From Epiperipatus broadwayi (taxonomy: Eukaryota; Onychophora; Udeonychophora; Euonychophora; Peripatidae): DNA of 64,000 nucleotides. The translations under genes were made by a program, and so were the position numbers. Shown one piece after another: positions 21,420 to 34,119 of this stretch. Under the pieces are notes generated by a model. The model saw nothing but the letters and a program-made list of their open reading frames with translations, had not been told where the DNA came from and made no database searches. The DNA lies in contig JAQFVV010000012.1 of the NCBI GenBank assembly GCA_028023455.1, positions 4,182,023-4,246,022 of the forward strand, given 5' to 3'. Numbering within the stretch: position 1 is the first letter of the stretch; every line of letters begins with the position of its first letter.

Positions 21420-24240
21420 ATAATCAACAACATCATCAAAAATTATCAATCCACTGCAGAATGAAGGTCTCTCCAAGTTCAATCCATCCATCTTTTTTGA
21501 TTTCTAGTCTCTTTTCCACACATGATCTCTACACACTTTCTTATTTCATCCATCCATCTCACATGTAGTCATTTTCTGGGTCTTTGTCTTGGAATCCAGT
21601 TTAAGATTTCAATTGATCATATATTATCATCTTTTCTAGCAATATGTCCAGCCCAACTCCAGTCTTTTAATTTTTTCAACAATATTGTAACACCTGTTTG
21701 TTCTCTTACCATATATTACATTGTCAATATCTTCTTGTTACTTCTAGCATGCATCTCTCCATACTTCTTTAATGGACCAAAGTTTCTGTATTGCTCTTCT
21801 ATTAAGTGTCCAAGTTGCATATCCATAAATAAGAACTAGTAAAACACATTTATTAAAAAAACTTACTTTTCAATCACATAGACATATTTCCTTTTAATAT
21901 TAAATTATTTCTACCAAAAGCACTCCATCCAAGTTTAATCATATGATTAATTTCATCCATTATGTTTCCAGCAGTAGTAATAATCTGATCAAGATATTTG
22001 TAGTTGTTAACTTCTTTTAATTCTTCATAATCAATCTTAATTTTTATCTTTTTGAGAAAATCCATTGAACATTACTTTATTCTTTTTAATATTTGTCTTT
22101 AGCCTTACTTTTTTATTTCCATTTTCTATAGCTCTTAAGCATTATTTGCAAAAACAACTATATCATCTGCAAAATCTAAATGACATAAATAATCTCCATT
22201 TTACTTTTACCCTTTTAGCTTCTCATTTTAATCCACAAAATACTTCTTGCCATAAATGTTTGGAGATATGGAATCACTCAGTCTTACAATCTTTTCAATA
22301 TTAATCTTCCTAATATCATTATGGAATCTAATTGTTGCTGTTGTATTTTTATAAATATTCTTCAGAATATGACAATATCATGGCTCTATACTTTTGATGA
22401 TCCAATACTTTAATCACTGAAGAAATGCTTATATAATCAAATGCCTTTTCATTACCTACAAATCCAAAGCATAATAGCAACTCATATTCATTGGTCCTTT
22501 TTATAACTTCTCTCAATACTTGGATATGATCTAATACACTAAAACCATTTTTAAATCCAGCTTGTTCTTTGGGTTGGTTGAAATCCAATGTTCTCTGTAA
22601 ATGAGTTTTAATTATCTTGGTAATTTTTTTTATAAAACTGATAAAAGACTGATAGTTCTGTAATTTCTAATATCTTTTTATCACATTTTTAAAATATTAA
22701 TATTAATACTTCATTCTTCCAATCATCTGGTACATCTTTATCATTTAGACATTTGGTATATAACTTTGCCAAAAGAAATTCTAATTCTTCACCTGCTTTC
22801 CCTTCTTCATAAGTTTAATTGCATGTCTCACTTCTTCATTTAAAATCCTGGGCAATTCAGAAGATATAGAAGGTACTTGTTCATTATTATTATATAATTC
22901 TTGATAGAACTCTGATACCCATTTCATAATGTCATCTCTCTTTTTAGTAATAGTGCCATCTTTTTCTCTTATTGCAGATATGTTTCCTACCAATACCAAA
23001 ATGTTGTTTTACACTCTTGAGACTTTTATTTACTTCTATAGTTTCCTTGCTAATCCACAATTATACTTTCTTATATCATTATCAACTCTTTTTCATACCA
23101 TTTTACAAAATTCAAGATATTCAATTCATTTTAGTGCAATATTTTTATATATCTTTATATCTCTTTTTTCTTCATAAATTCTCTCATCTCAGTAAAAATT
23201 TTATTGGTTAGTTGCTGTTTTTTTTTCTATGGATATTTTTGTTGCAGTTTTTAAAAGTGTATCAGTTATTTTCTTATTAATTTCATTCAAATCTGAATCA
23301 TGTTCAAAATCTACTGATACTTGAAAACAATTTACAAGTTCTAATTTAAATTCATTGGAATCTTTCTGAAGATTAGGAATTACAACTGTAAATAGTGTTT
23401 TTCATAATAATTTTTGTCGCTCTAGTTTTGCATTAACATATATCTTATATCTTATTAATCAATGATCACTTCCTTTGTTGAATTTATTAAGGACATTACA
23501 AACTTGAAATATGTATTTTCAGTTACTCAAAACATAATACAATTCTGCTATACCTTCGTTTGGATGCTTCCATGTCCATTACCTTTTAACATTTTTCTCA
23601 AAAAAAGAATTCATAATATAAAGTTGTTGTTTTTTCTGTAAACTCCACAAATCTATGTCCTCTTTCATTTCTATTACAAAAAGCAAATTTACCTACAGCA
23701 CATTCATCTTTCATTTGCTTACCAATTCTAGCATTAAACTCTCCCATAACAATTTTAAAATGTTGTTTACTCTGATCAAAAACCTTTTGTATTTCCATAT
23801 AAAAATATTATACTACTTCATCACTATGAGAACTTGTTGGGACATAAACCTGAATTATCTGCATTTGGTATTTGCTATTAAGTTCAGTAACCAATCTTGC
23901 CACTCTGTCCTATATACCATTAATTTTCACAATGTTGTTCTTCCATTTATTATTTATAATAAATCCTACTCCACTTAAGTCCAATATTTGTGCTTTTGTA
24001 GTTGAGTACATGTCTACTTTTTAAATCAATTGTCTATTCACCTTTTTTTCTAACATAAATCCAATAATTTCCCATTTAATATGAGACAGTTCTTCCAATC
24101 TTCCTTCAATTGAAAGTGATCTGCAGTTGTAAGTACTTAAATAAAAAGTCATCATCAAATAACAGCCTGGGTCCTTAATCAGGGGATTCTTGGCAGCTTC
24201 CATCTTTGGCAATCAACCACTGCTTAAACTACTGACTTTG
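21420..24240 (-). mobile_element. RTE-type LINE, long decayed copy (endonuclease + reverse transcriptase)
   Basis: Pieces in order on the minus strand: an endonuclease start with STYNCRSLSIEGRLEELSHI (within 24021-24212); the endonuclease core IVMGEFNARIGK (about 23,740), where the usual GDFNA has Asp replaced by Glu; a linker with KKGK..N (22781-22999); reverse transcriptase QAGFKNGFSVLDHIQVLREV (22349-22588) with FVGNEKAFD, where the first catalytic Asp of motif A is Gly (codon 22454-22456); the FADD catalytic box at 22162-22173; and KLGWSAFGRNN in 21874-22065. The C-terminal part (21420-21860) matches the second fragment at 30845-31345. Many stops and shifts separate the pieces. It is a nearly full-length but dead copy. 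Confidence 0.85.
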
Positions 24241-24920
24241 TAACCTCCTAAGAATAAGGGCAATGATTTATTTTTGTCTGTCATGATTGTATATATCTAT
24301 TAGAAATAAATTTTCAATTCACACATGCACTCATTCTACCTTATCAGGCAACTGAGAAAAAAGACCATTGTGTTTCTTTATTTTAAACTCAGAGATAATA
24401 AGTTAATAAACTTACCACACTGCATGTTGGTGAGCAGCCAACCCACTTTCTTAAACTATATGAATGATTACATAGTAATAATAGATGCAACAAAAAGAAC
24501 ATATAGAGTGGATATTAGAAATTTGCCCTGCTGATTTCTTTAAAACCTCCAAGAGGAATCAAAGGTCTCCTTTCAGTTAGCATCAAACTTCTTTCTGAAG
24601 CCTGTACATAATATGTAAAAATAAATAACTTACTTTTGTATTGTTATATATTTTTTCTATTTGTATTGATATAAATAAATTTAAATTATTGCTTGGAATT
24701 ATTACATTTTAATGTAAAAATAATAATGGATTTCTAAAACATGTTGAGGTAAAGGAAATATCCAGTTTAATTTGTTTGAAATTTTTTTGCATGGTCATTT
24801 AAAATTAAAATTTAGAAAACCTATAAATCTGATAGAAAATTATAAATAGAGAAGTAGAATAAAAAATGTCACTTAAAATGAAAAATGTCATTCTTAGAAG
24901 TTAATATATATATATATATA
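24241..24920. other. A+T-rich non-coding DNA, nothing recognised
   Basis: May include the 5' untranslated part of the RTE copy just after 24,240. No other signal. Confidence 0.45.
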
Positions 24921-25992
24921 CACACCTGGGTCTTGTTTTATGCGATAGATAGGTTCCTCATAAAATGCGCAAATGAAATCGCGCAAAAATAGACGTAACT
25001 TACATTGAAAAGGGGGGGGTGCAGTCTGTGATTTTTCAAAATTCACGTAAAAGCAAAGCACCAACGTAAAATTACTTTAAAATTCGCGCAAAAAAAAAAT
25101 AAGGAAATAAAATATGACTAATAAAAATTTTCAAATTTGAAAAAAATTGATACAAGACAAACTTTTTTTAACTATAATATTTAATTTTATTCAAAATAAT
25201 ATATTTTTATGCATAATTTACAGTACAGTAATTTACATTTTTTTTATACACGTTTTAATTATTATAGCTATTTGCCGAAAAACACATTCGTTTGCAAACA
25301 ACTAGCGCCAACTTCACACTCATGTTGTGTCAATGGTTTTCTGGTGACAATGTAATTAGTAATTAATCTTTGAGACGATGATTTTATTAATTGTTTATGA
25401 AACTAACAACTAAAAATTAAATTCTTATTTTTGTCTTTAATTTTCAATTCCGTTTAAAAATCAAATTTCACATCACATTAATTTCAAGTCGCCATAAGTA
25501 ATTTTTAAATTGTTAATTACAATTAAAAATCAGATTTTAATTTTTAATTGTCAAATTTAATTGTGCCCACTGCTATTACTGACCTTTTAAAAATAAACTT
25601 GTGGACACTAAATGATTAATAATTGATTACATTCTTTTTTAAAAAGCAAAAACAGAATGTGATTTAAAATGCAAAATTAACACGCACAATGTTTGAACAA
25701 ATTTACATTATAATCTTGTAAAATTTAATGTGTGTATACATAAAATGTGGAAATCATGATTTTAATTTCATTATTGCATAAAATCTTACTATTATAAAGC
25801 ACTGAAAATATTGAAATTACTAAGTTGAAAGTCGAATTCCAATAATGTGCTATTACTTTCAATATAACGTAAGTGCACGAAATTTATTATTTAAAGTAAT
25901 AGTGCAATATCGGAGTTCGACTTCCAGTGAAACACGAATCGTGTAACTTCAAAATCGTGTTAAATAAGTCTGCGTAAAAAGAGACCCAGGTA
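24921..25992 (-). mobile_element. Tigger/pogo-type DNA transposon remnant, copy A (~1.07 kb)
   Basis: The ends read CACACCTGGGTCTTGTTTTA (from 24921) and, inverted, CCTGGGTCTCTTTTTACGC (to ~25,990), in a TA-rich context. About 400 bases at each end match the element at 54554-55797 in opposite orientation, e.g. AAAATGCGCA, GATACAAGACAAACTTTTTT and AATTAATGTGATGTGAAA. The middle (25,260-25,400) differs from copy B and has no transposase I can read. It retains more CpG (ATCGCGCAAAAATAGACG) than copy B. The superfamily is inferred from copy B. Confidence 0.7.
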
Positions 25993-26152
25993 TATATATA
26001 TATTATTATTAGATGTCTGTATTTTTAAAGCAATATACCTAATTATATAACTGAATATTTGTAAATACAGTAACTAAATAATTAAAAATTTTATCCACTT
26101 AAGAGCACTTTCGATTATCCCAGTAATCTTTGTCAACTAAAGCTTTGAAATG

Positions 26153-26505
26153 CTAACTTTCCCACAATTCCATGATCTTAATGTTTGCTGCTTGCCTGTT
26201 AATTAAGTCATGTTTATATTTATATATTAGCATAGTTTCCTTTATTTTTCTTTTATTGTTATATTTTTCAACTTGCAATATTTTTACACTGTTAAAATTG
26301 AAGTCAAAACCATAAATACATGACTTATTATGGTTGTAAAAAACAGATGCTGAAATATTATTATCTACTATGCAATTTTGTTTCGATTTCTGAACTCGTT
26401 TTAATAATAGCAAGTGTTCTTTAGTTCTTTTTTCCAATGTACATCTAGATTCAACTATATCTCCACTGCCACACCTACATATCCATTTAAAAATGACACA
26501 ATTTT
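26153..26505 (-). mobile_element. Penelope-like element remnant, GIY-YIG endonuclease end
   Basis: The minus strand from ~26,495 reads CRCGSGDIVESRCTLEKRTK followed by EH, then SASVFYNHNKSC, then EKYNNKRKIKETMLIYK and LINRQAANIKIMELW. This is the C-terminal GIY-YIG domain of Penelope-like retroelements: the R-x-K-EH helix, the SAV.EH.....H segment, the KR..KE.L.I catalytic Glu region and the LINR end. The YIGE strand is changed to DIVE and about half of the RT-to-nuclease region is missing. The 94-codon open part is 26153-26437. The element is not functional. Confidence 0.75.
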
Positions 26506-26794
26506 CATTTATAAATGAGGTTTTATCTTTGGAGTTATTTATTAATTTGTTTAATTACTTCATAATTTATTTGAATACTAATTCCCAAAAAATGAAATCC
26601 TTTATATTTTTACTTTGCATTACTTTTTTTCTTGTGCATCACAAGAATATCAGTTTATTTCATAATAATAGCAGGATGGTTCTCTAACTCTAAATGCTCA
26701 TTTCTTGTTACATTATGAGCAGTAGCTCAAACCATTTCATTTGAAGTAAGACTTGCCTTAATTTTATTAACTATAATATTCAAATCAGAAAGAT
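26506..26794. other. A+T-rich non-coding DNA, nothing recognised
   Basis: Contains a 64-codon hydrophobic open frame (26493-26687) with no support. Confidence 0.45.
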
Positions 26795-27112
26795 ATAACC
26801 TTATAATCATTGTTGGATATGACAACAATATTGGCATCAACAAGGGCTTTGAGCATTCCATCATCAGATTTTCAATGACATGGATGACTGAAGAGTTGGA
26901 GGGTCAAGATTGAAGCTTTTCCATTAAATTTTGATTGTATATATGTGTGGTAGATAGTCATCTGGACCAATTAATGAATGCTGGTTATGTATACTGTCTT
27001 TTTTACATGTATGTGTTGATGTGTATGGTTGTATAAAAGAGTGGATAGCTATAGTGAGCTTGAAAGTCTGAGTTCAACTTCCTTCTAATTACATTGTTTA
27101 GTATAGTCAATA
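26795..27112 (+). repeat. Interspersed repeat A, near-complete copy
   Basis: In the same order as 49500-49890: GAGCATTCCATCATCAGATT, TTTTCAATGACATGGATG, GAAGAGTTGGAG, TTCCATTAAATTTTGATTG, ATCTGGACCAATTAATGAAT, GCTGGTTA, and the end AGCTTGAAAGTCTGAGTTC followed by CTTCTAATTACATT. No ORF is shared. The end resembles a tRNA T arm (GAGTTCAAATCCC in other copies). Confidence 0.8.
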
Positions 27113-30030
27113 TACTGTAATGGTAAGAATTGTCCCTCCACATAACAAAATCCAGAACACAGGCAAAATACACTAAAACTGATCGAATCCGGATGCTGGA
27201 ATCCAGAATCCGACCAACGTTCAATCCTTTCACCTCTGCTCAATGATCTAATATCCTATGGATGACATTTCTCAACTTACACAGACATTGACTCATAAAT
27301 TAACTAATTTAGCACTGATTTGGTCAGATGTACACATGACTAAATGATTAATTAATATATCAACGATTGATTATGAAATTTAATAGAATGATCTATATAT
27401 AGATAAAATGATGTATGTGCAAATAAATCTAGAGTTGGATAAAATGAACTCACAGACAATAAAGATATGAAAAAGAGTTATAATTTTAAATATTATTAAT
27501 TTAATAAAACAATAACAAATAGTAAATCAAAATATACACAATTATATAATGAAAACGTGAGAGATTACGCACGCAGGCATTGCATAACTAATGAGATTAA
27601 TATTACATGTTATCTAATTATAAGTGTTCAATAAAATGTAGGGCAGTATGGAAGTTTATGCCTATATTAATATGCCAAATTTCTAGCTCTTACATAGTTA
27701 AGTCGAGCACACAATCAAGCTTAGAGATACATAGGTTAGTGTGTTATCCTAGATTAGGATATACACTGATGCTAGATAAGTGTTTAATAAAAAAGGAGAG
27801 AAAACTGGTTTATTATAGGTTTACCTATATTCTCTATGGCACATATTAAAGTATTAATAAAGCTAGAAGGTGCGAATGGGTCATTATTCATAGGCTTCAG
27901 CCTTCAAAGGCTTGGTTGCCCTACAACCACTCAACTTGCTATGAATAGGAACATTAGTAGTTCAGGGAGTCGGATAAGCATTAATCATGAATAGTCTAGG
28001 TCCTTGTGCCCTAGTTCTAAAAGTGTGTGCTTTACCCAAACTAAGTGGATAAGTGTGACCTCCACCAGAAACTCATCAAGAATCATGCAGCAAGCAGATA
28101 ATTGTACATTGCATACTTAATAAGGACACATCCACAACTTATACATATATATATAATGCAAAACGTAAAAGTATATTATTGTGCCTTAAAAATAAATAAC
28201 GTCTATTTGCATATCTATACAAACCAGTTCTCAAATTTAGTATTTCAAATATACTATTTAGGGATTAAATTAATTAGTAAAGTAATTATCACCTGCGTCT
28301 CAACATATATAAATCTAAGGAGGACAAAGCATATTTGTGGGGTAATTACGAATAAAACATTAAAATATGCTTTGAGAATATCTCTGTGACTTGTTCCTAT
28401 GATGTACGAGTTACATATATAAATAGTTATAATTCATAACTAGAATTAAGCAAAGTACCATTTTAACTAGAGAATGACTGATTATTGTAATATTAATACA
28501 CAAAATTAATCAGTAAAATATTATCTCGAAATGGCAAGTGAGAAAAATAATAATTCAATTATTTAATATTTATTATAGTGAAGATTTGAAATTATCTTCG
28601 CAGATTGATAAGCTAAAATTATACTTATAAATACTCACAGTTTCAAGTTATTTGGCATATCAAATACATATAATATTAAAATGATAAAAATTATAGAATA
28701 AATTGGATAGATTAGAAATAGGCATAAAAGACCACAGAAAATTATACATTTAGTTTAAAATAGATTATTAGAGTTTTACATTTTAACAGAGAATTCAATA
28801 TCACAAGTTTTACAATCAGACAACATTTAAACATTAGCACTTAACAGTTTTCTTTGCAGATTTTAGGAAAGGCATTTGGGAAAGGCAGATTTAATAAATA
28901 GCTAGCTTTTAAATGAAAGAATTGAAAGTCACAGTTTATGACCAGAGCTCTGAGTGAAAATTTATCAATTTACCGGTCAGCTGTTTTAATTGCAGTTCTG
29001 GGCACTTGAGATGATAATAAGTTGACACTTTTGGTGATGATATAAAGTTAATGGAGGTTTTTTCACGGTCTGCTTTGCTGGTGTACGGCATTATATTTTA
29101 TCGGAGCAAAGTTCTTCTTCATTCACTGCAAGGAGAGAGGTGGTGAGGGATTGCCTGCTCTACTCTGTCATTTTAAAGATGAAACAAGTGTGGGTTCTGT
29201 TTACAATTCACTTATTATATATATGATTGATTTTTGGCAACAAAACTTTAAGTATTTATACCTTTCTAAATCCGGCCACCTGTTTATTTTTACAAGCTTG
29301 TCTGCATTTGTTTATTTTAGAAAAATATATTTAATTGCTAAAGCTAGTAGAAAAAACCCATTTATTAATTTTAGAAAAATATGTTTAATTATGACAACTA
29401 ATTTATATTTTGTTTTTCTACTTTTTCCCTTTTGCTGTTTATTGCGACAATACTATAAAATTCTGTGAAATTATTATTAACATTTTAGATTTATAAAGTC
29501 AAGTTCACACTATTATAGGACTATTGTGTGACCTAATTTAAAAGTTGTTTACAAAAAATTAAAAGTTACTTTGAAAATTAGTAGAAAACTAACTTTATTA
29601 CCATACATGCAGAATAACAACGAAAATGGCTTATATACATATGCGATTTCAATAACATAACAATAAAATTGGCTAAATAATTTAAACTAAAATATTTCTT
29701 AAACTAGAAATATTTATAAAATGGATACATATCTGTAATATATACGTATACTATTAAATTACAGATTTACCGTTCGCATATATGTACGTGATTTTGTATA
29801 TATAGTAATTTGAGGTTGTTTAAATGGGTACTCTGAGAGGGTTTAAATCTGGCATAGAGATAGGTGTGGGGGTAAAATATGTGAAACATGCAGGTGGATA
29901 AAACTGACTGTTTCAATACATGTATTTAAATATGTATTGTATGCATGTTTTTGTATGATAAATTGATTATTATTATTAAAAGCAGAAATACCAAAATCAC
30001 ACTTTTCTTTATGTTTGCTGTAATATCCTC
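27113..30030. other. Unrecognised sequence of more balanced composition
   Basis: From about 27,230 to 28,400 and again around 28,850-29,200 the sequence is less simple than its surroundings (for example the patch 27,870-28,090). I could not translate it into a known domain, find inverted or direct terminal repeats, or match it elsewhere in the window. Open frames at 27607-27849, 28102-28389 and 29151-29468 (80-105 codons) lack motifs. It could be an unrecognised element, an LTR, a non-coding exon or simply older unique DNA. Confidence 0.4.
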
Positions 30031-30301
30031 TAAATATAATTTGTCCAAACTTCAAACACTTTTTAGCAAAACTCTTTATTTGTACATACACAGACACCTA
30101 CATTTTGACTGACTTGCTGTCTTCTTCAGAGCAAGTCTATTTTGATCTTCCAAATGAAAAACGAATTTTTATTTTCATTTGGAAGATCAATATAGACTTG
30201 CTCTGAAGAAGACTGCAGGTCAGTCAAAATGTAGGTGTCTGTGTATGTACAAATAAAGAGTTTTGCTAAAAAGTGTTTGAAGTTTGGACAAATTATATTT
30301 A
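30031..30301. repeat. 271-base near-perfect palindrome with Penelope-type hammerhead-like core
   Basis: Arms 30031-30160 and 30172-30301 are reverse complements with only a few mismatches; the loop is 11 bases. The right arm contains CTGAAGA (30203-30209), one A, a GACTG/CAGTC stem (30211-30215 and 30221-30225) with loop CAGGT, then AAAATGTAGG and ACAAATAAAGAG. The CUGANGA, helix II, NAAA order matches the hammerhead-like motif of Penelope-like element ends; the G of GAAA is A here, so cleavage activity is doubtful. The same motif with GAAA intact is at 53240-53266. Confidence 0.7.
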
Positions 30302-30844
30302 AAAGTAGAAATAATTAGAAAAATGCCGAGGGAATATTTATTTCATCCTAAAGAAATTGGAGAATGTAAATAATTATGTCATTTTTGAATTTTTAAAATG
30401 ATTTATAAATTGTTGATGTTTGAAATGCTTATTCCATATAGATATTATACTCATTTGATAATGACCATATAAGACAATATAAGTGTCTCCAAAGAAGGAA
30501 TTGAATATTAATCAATCAGGAATAAACTAATAAGTTATTAAAATATGGAATGTGTATTTATTTTTACATATATATTCTTTCTGCATCATTCTAAAAAAAG
30601 AATGATAATAAATATATGTAAGAGATTATTCATTAACATTTTCAATTTTTTTATTTGATTTTGAAATTAGTATCACCATTGTTCTTGCTAAACAGTCTAT
30701 TACCTTTTTTTTTTTTTTATTAACTTCTGGTAATTTTCTTAAATGTCTGTTTATATGTTTATTTATTTATTTAACTCCTTTTTTTTCTTTTTTTTTTCAA
30801 TACATTATTGTTCATAGCTTTAACCTTGTAATATATATATATAT
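30302..30844. other. A+T-rich non-coding DNA, nothing recognised
   Basis: A small hairpin (ATATATATTCTTTCTGCATC to about 30,620) and T-runs only. Confidence 0.5.
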
Positions 30845-31345
30845 GATTATATTTGATAATAAAAGGAAATATGCCTATATGTTTGAAAAGGAAGGTTTTT
30901 AATAAATGTGTTTTGCCAGTTCTTACTTATGGATCTGAGACTTGAACACTTGATAGAAGAGCAATACAGAGACTTCAAACCACTCAAAGAAGTATGGAGA
31001 GATGCATGTTGTGAGTAACAAGAAGAGATCGAAAATGCAATGTATGGGTAAGAGAACAAAGAGGTGTTACTGGTCTCCTTGAAAAACTTAAAAGACTGAA
31101 GTGGATTTGGGCTGGACATATTGCTAGAAGAGATGATAATAGATGGACAATTGAAATTTTAAACTGGATTCCAAGAGATTGTAAAAGACCCAGGAAGAGA
31201 CCACATGTAAGATGGATGGAGAAATAAGAAAGTGTGCAGGGGTGATGTGGAGAAGAGAAGCTAAAGATCAGAAAATATGGATTGAACTTGGATAGATCTT
31301 CAACCTGCAGTGTATTAATAATGGTTGATGATGATGATGATTTTA
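30845..31345 (+). mobile_element. RTE-type LINE, 3'-end fragment
   Basis: Plus-strand translation near 30,890-31,230 gives NKCVLPVLTYGSET, a stop in place of the usual Trp, TLDRRAIQRLQTTQRSMER, a stop, VTRRDRKCNVWVREQRGVTG, LLEKLKRLKWIWAGHIARRD, NRWTIEILNWIPRDCKRPRK and RPHVRW. This is the C-terminal end of RTE-clade ORFs. It ends in GTTGATGATGATGATGA (31324-31340), the typical short 3' tail. It matches the minus-strand RTE at 21420-21860. It is 5'-truncated, as usual for LINEs. The minus-strand open frames across it are shadows. Confidence 0.85.
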
Positions 31346-34119
31346 AACTATTCAAATTCTTTAACAAATGTTTAAAACAATTATAGTAGCTCTATTCTGA
31401 AAGTTACCATTTATGAATCGTGTTAGTGCAATGAACAATTTGTATATACATTTAAATTTTAATATATATATATTTTTGTGATGACTGGAAAACAAAGATA
31501 CTAAAATATCACAAATAAATAATATTTGAAAGATCATTATTTTAGTCATGCTTAGTAGATTTGTTAATTTTGCAGTAGAAGCAAATGAATCAACTCTCAG
31601 CATAGCAATTTTACTGATCAATAAATAATAAGAAACATCACCAGCTTTCTATCCTGTATATAGTTTAAATCGAAATAAAAGAAATTATTTTTATTATATC
31701 TATACTATTTAAAAACAAAACCCAGACACACAAGATCATAATTTTAAAAACAAAAAATATCTGTATCAAGTAAGATAACTCCATTATCATAATTTTTAAT
31801 ATTTCATTAGAAATCAGATTTATATATGTGTATTATACTTTATTTAAAAACACAAAAGGTAAATAATTTAATCTAATACACTGACTAAAGGTAATGTCCA
31901 ATACAATTACAAATTTATAGCAATTCCTGCACTATATAATAATTTTGTGAACACTATTTCATCAAAAATGTAATAATGGGCTAGAGTGGAATGACAATTT
32001 TCATTAAATTTTAATCCAAGCCTCCCTTTGGTATAAACATACATATTGTATAATAATACATTTTGTTGTGAAGCTTTGATTATAATACAATAAGTATTGT
32101 TCAGTGTACTATAAATATACATTACAATACTTTTCAACACACACCCACATAACTTAGAAGGTAAACAAACTTCTATGTCAGCACCATTTTTAAACAAGAA
32201 GATAATTATAATGATATTTTCACGCCAACCACAAGATAAAGGAAATAGTAAGCTTATATAAATTAAGATTATAATGTAAACAAAATTATAAAAAATAACA
32301 TTATTAGTAATAAATTAATAAAATACATTTACATATATATTTATAGTACTCTGTTTTCACTTATTCTCAATTCTGTTTCACTACAATGAAATACCTGTTC
32401 TGGACATATTTCTTCTATCTTTTTTTTAAATTTTAATAAAAATGCACATGTAGTTTTAGCAGTTATTTTAATACTTTAAGTCTATAATAGTTTTGGAATC
32501 TATACAATTATCTCTATTCACAGTGAATAGTTAGGAATTGTGTGAGCCATATTATTGCTAAATTCTTTTAAGAGACTTAAGGCTTTCTAATGCAATACAA
32601 AACTTCCAACTGTAATCTTGTTACAATTTATATCATTATCATAAATTTAAGTTTTTTCCAATTTAACAAAAATAAATATCTGTTATTTACAACCCTAACT
32701 GTTTCAGGGACAGAAGTGACAATGGTATGAATCTGCTTCTTTTTATAATTACTCTGATCAATGGTTTACACTTTTAAAACATAGAAACAATTTCTTACTT
32801 TTCCTTATTAAATTAGTTTTTTTTTCTCATTTAAAGAAAATACTTTCCAATATTTTTTGTACTGATTTTTTAGTGTCATACAATACATCTTACTAAAGCT
32901 ATCTTAATTACTATATATATATATATATGAAAACCAAATGCAAAAAAAAAAAAAAATGTATGCATCCATTTTAATTACAGTACTAAACTGCATTTAAATC
33001 AGAAATGAAAAATGATTAAATAAATTTATATTTGAGAATTGAAAACATTAAAGGCTGTAAGAAAATAAATGTCTGTCATCATACCAAGATTTGTAAAATT
33101 TAATGTATGTAAATTTCAATATTTTTATTATTAACTTGTTTACCTTTTTTTTTTTTTGCTTTATTTCCATTTTTTTTTGATTAGTGTATAATTAAGATAG
33201 TGTAGTTAGATGCAGCATAGTTCATAGCTTCACTATATTAATGAATATAAACATAAAAAGGTATTTACATATCATTCTATCACTCTCTTTCTGCCAGACA
33301 TTTTTTTATTAATAATCCATTTTCAGGGGCCTCAAGTTTTAAACAATATGGCTGATGTTTTTTTTAAATGATTATTATATTAAATATTTAGTTGATTTTT
33401 ATGATGATTATAAAAACACAAATTAATTACAAAAAACTTCAAATGATTGTAATTAAATAAAATTGAATATAACTGTAAAAATAAAAATAAAAAACATGGT
33501 GAAAGAATACTCACTTTGAACATGTTTGAGATTACATTGCCATTATATCTGTTTACACATAAAGTTTTACATCATGTCCCTTAGCACACACATTTCAGGA
33601 GGCACTATATGTAATTTTGGAACACTGCATCTTCTTTTGTCACTGAAAGATTCCAAATTTAATCATTTTTGCAGAAAGTTAGGAAAAATACTTAATTAGC
33701 AGCTTGAATGAAAATGTTACTATAATCATAAAAAAGTAATGTGTTAATGGTTTGTGCATTATAATATACATAAAAAAATCATGCAAATGGCATTTATTAA
33801 AAATTATGATTTTTTAAAGTTAATATGAATTTATATTCAATTTCTCAATATTTTTTAAACTTAACAAGTAACACATGTTTGATAAAAATATTTTTGAGAA
33901 AAAAACATCCAAACAAATACTTTGACCCCACCCCCCCGAAAATGGATAATTAACGAAAAAAAAAGCCACCTGGTAAGTTTCCAGAAAAGAAAATGAAGGA
34001 ATTATACATTAGCACCCATAAAATAATCAAAAATTTACTGTCATCAAACATATTCTAATTGATTATTGAAAAACAAAAAGGACATACAGCTGAATAAAAC
34101 ATATATATATATATCACAA
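31346..34119. other. A+T-rich non-coding DNA, nothing recognised
   Basis: Contains chance open frames (31361-31621 and 31907-32197, minus), A-runs and T-runs, and a C-run at 33,931-33,937. No motif or repeat was seen. Confidence 0.5.

Noticed and set aside
22929-23978. Plus-strand open frames across the RTE region
   Set aside because: Antisense shadows; the recognisable endonuclease and RT motifs are all on the minus strand.
27870-28090. Possible exon or LTR because of balanced composition
   Set aside because: Frames are broken and no terminal repeats were found; left as unrecognised sequence.
30847-31367. Minus-strand open frames of 90 and 127 codons
   Set aside because: They are antisense shadows of the plus-strand RTE C-terminal fragment.
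31907-32197. 96-codon minus-strand frame
   Set aside because: No domain or homologous copy in the window; looks like a chance frame.
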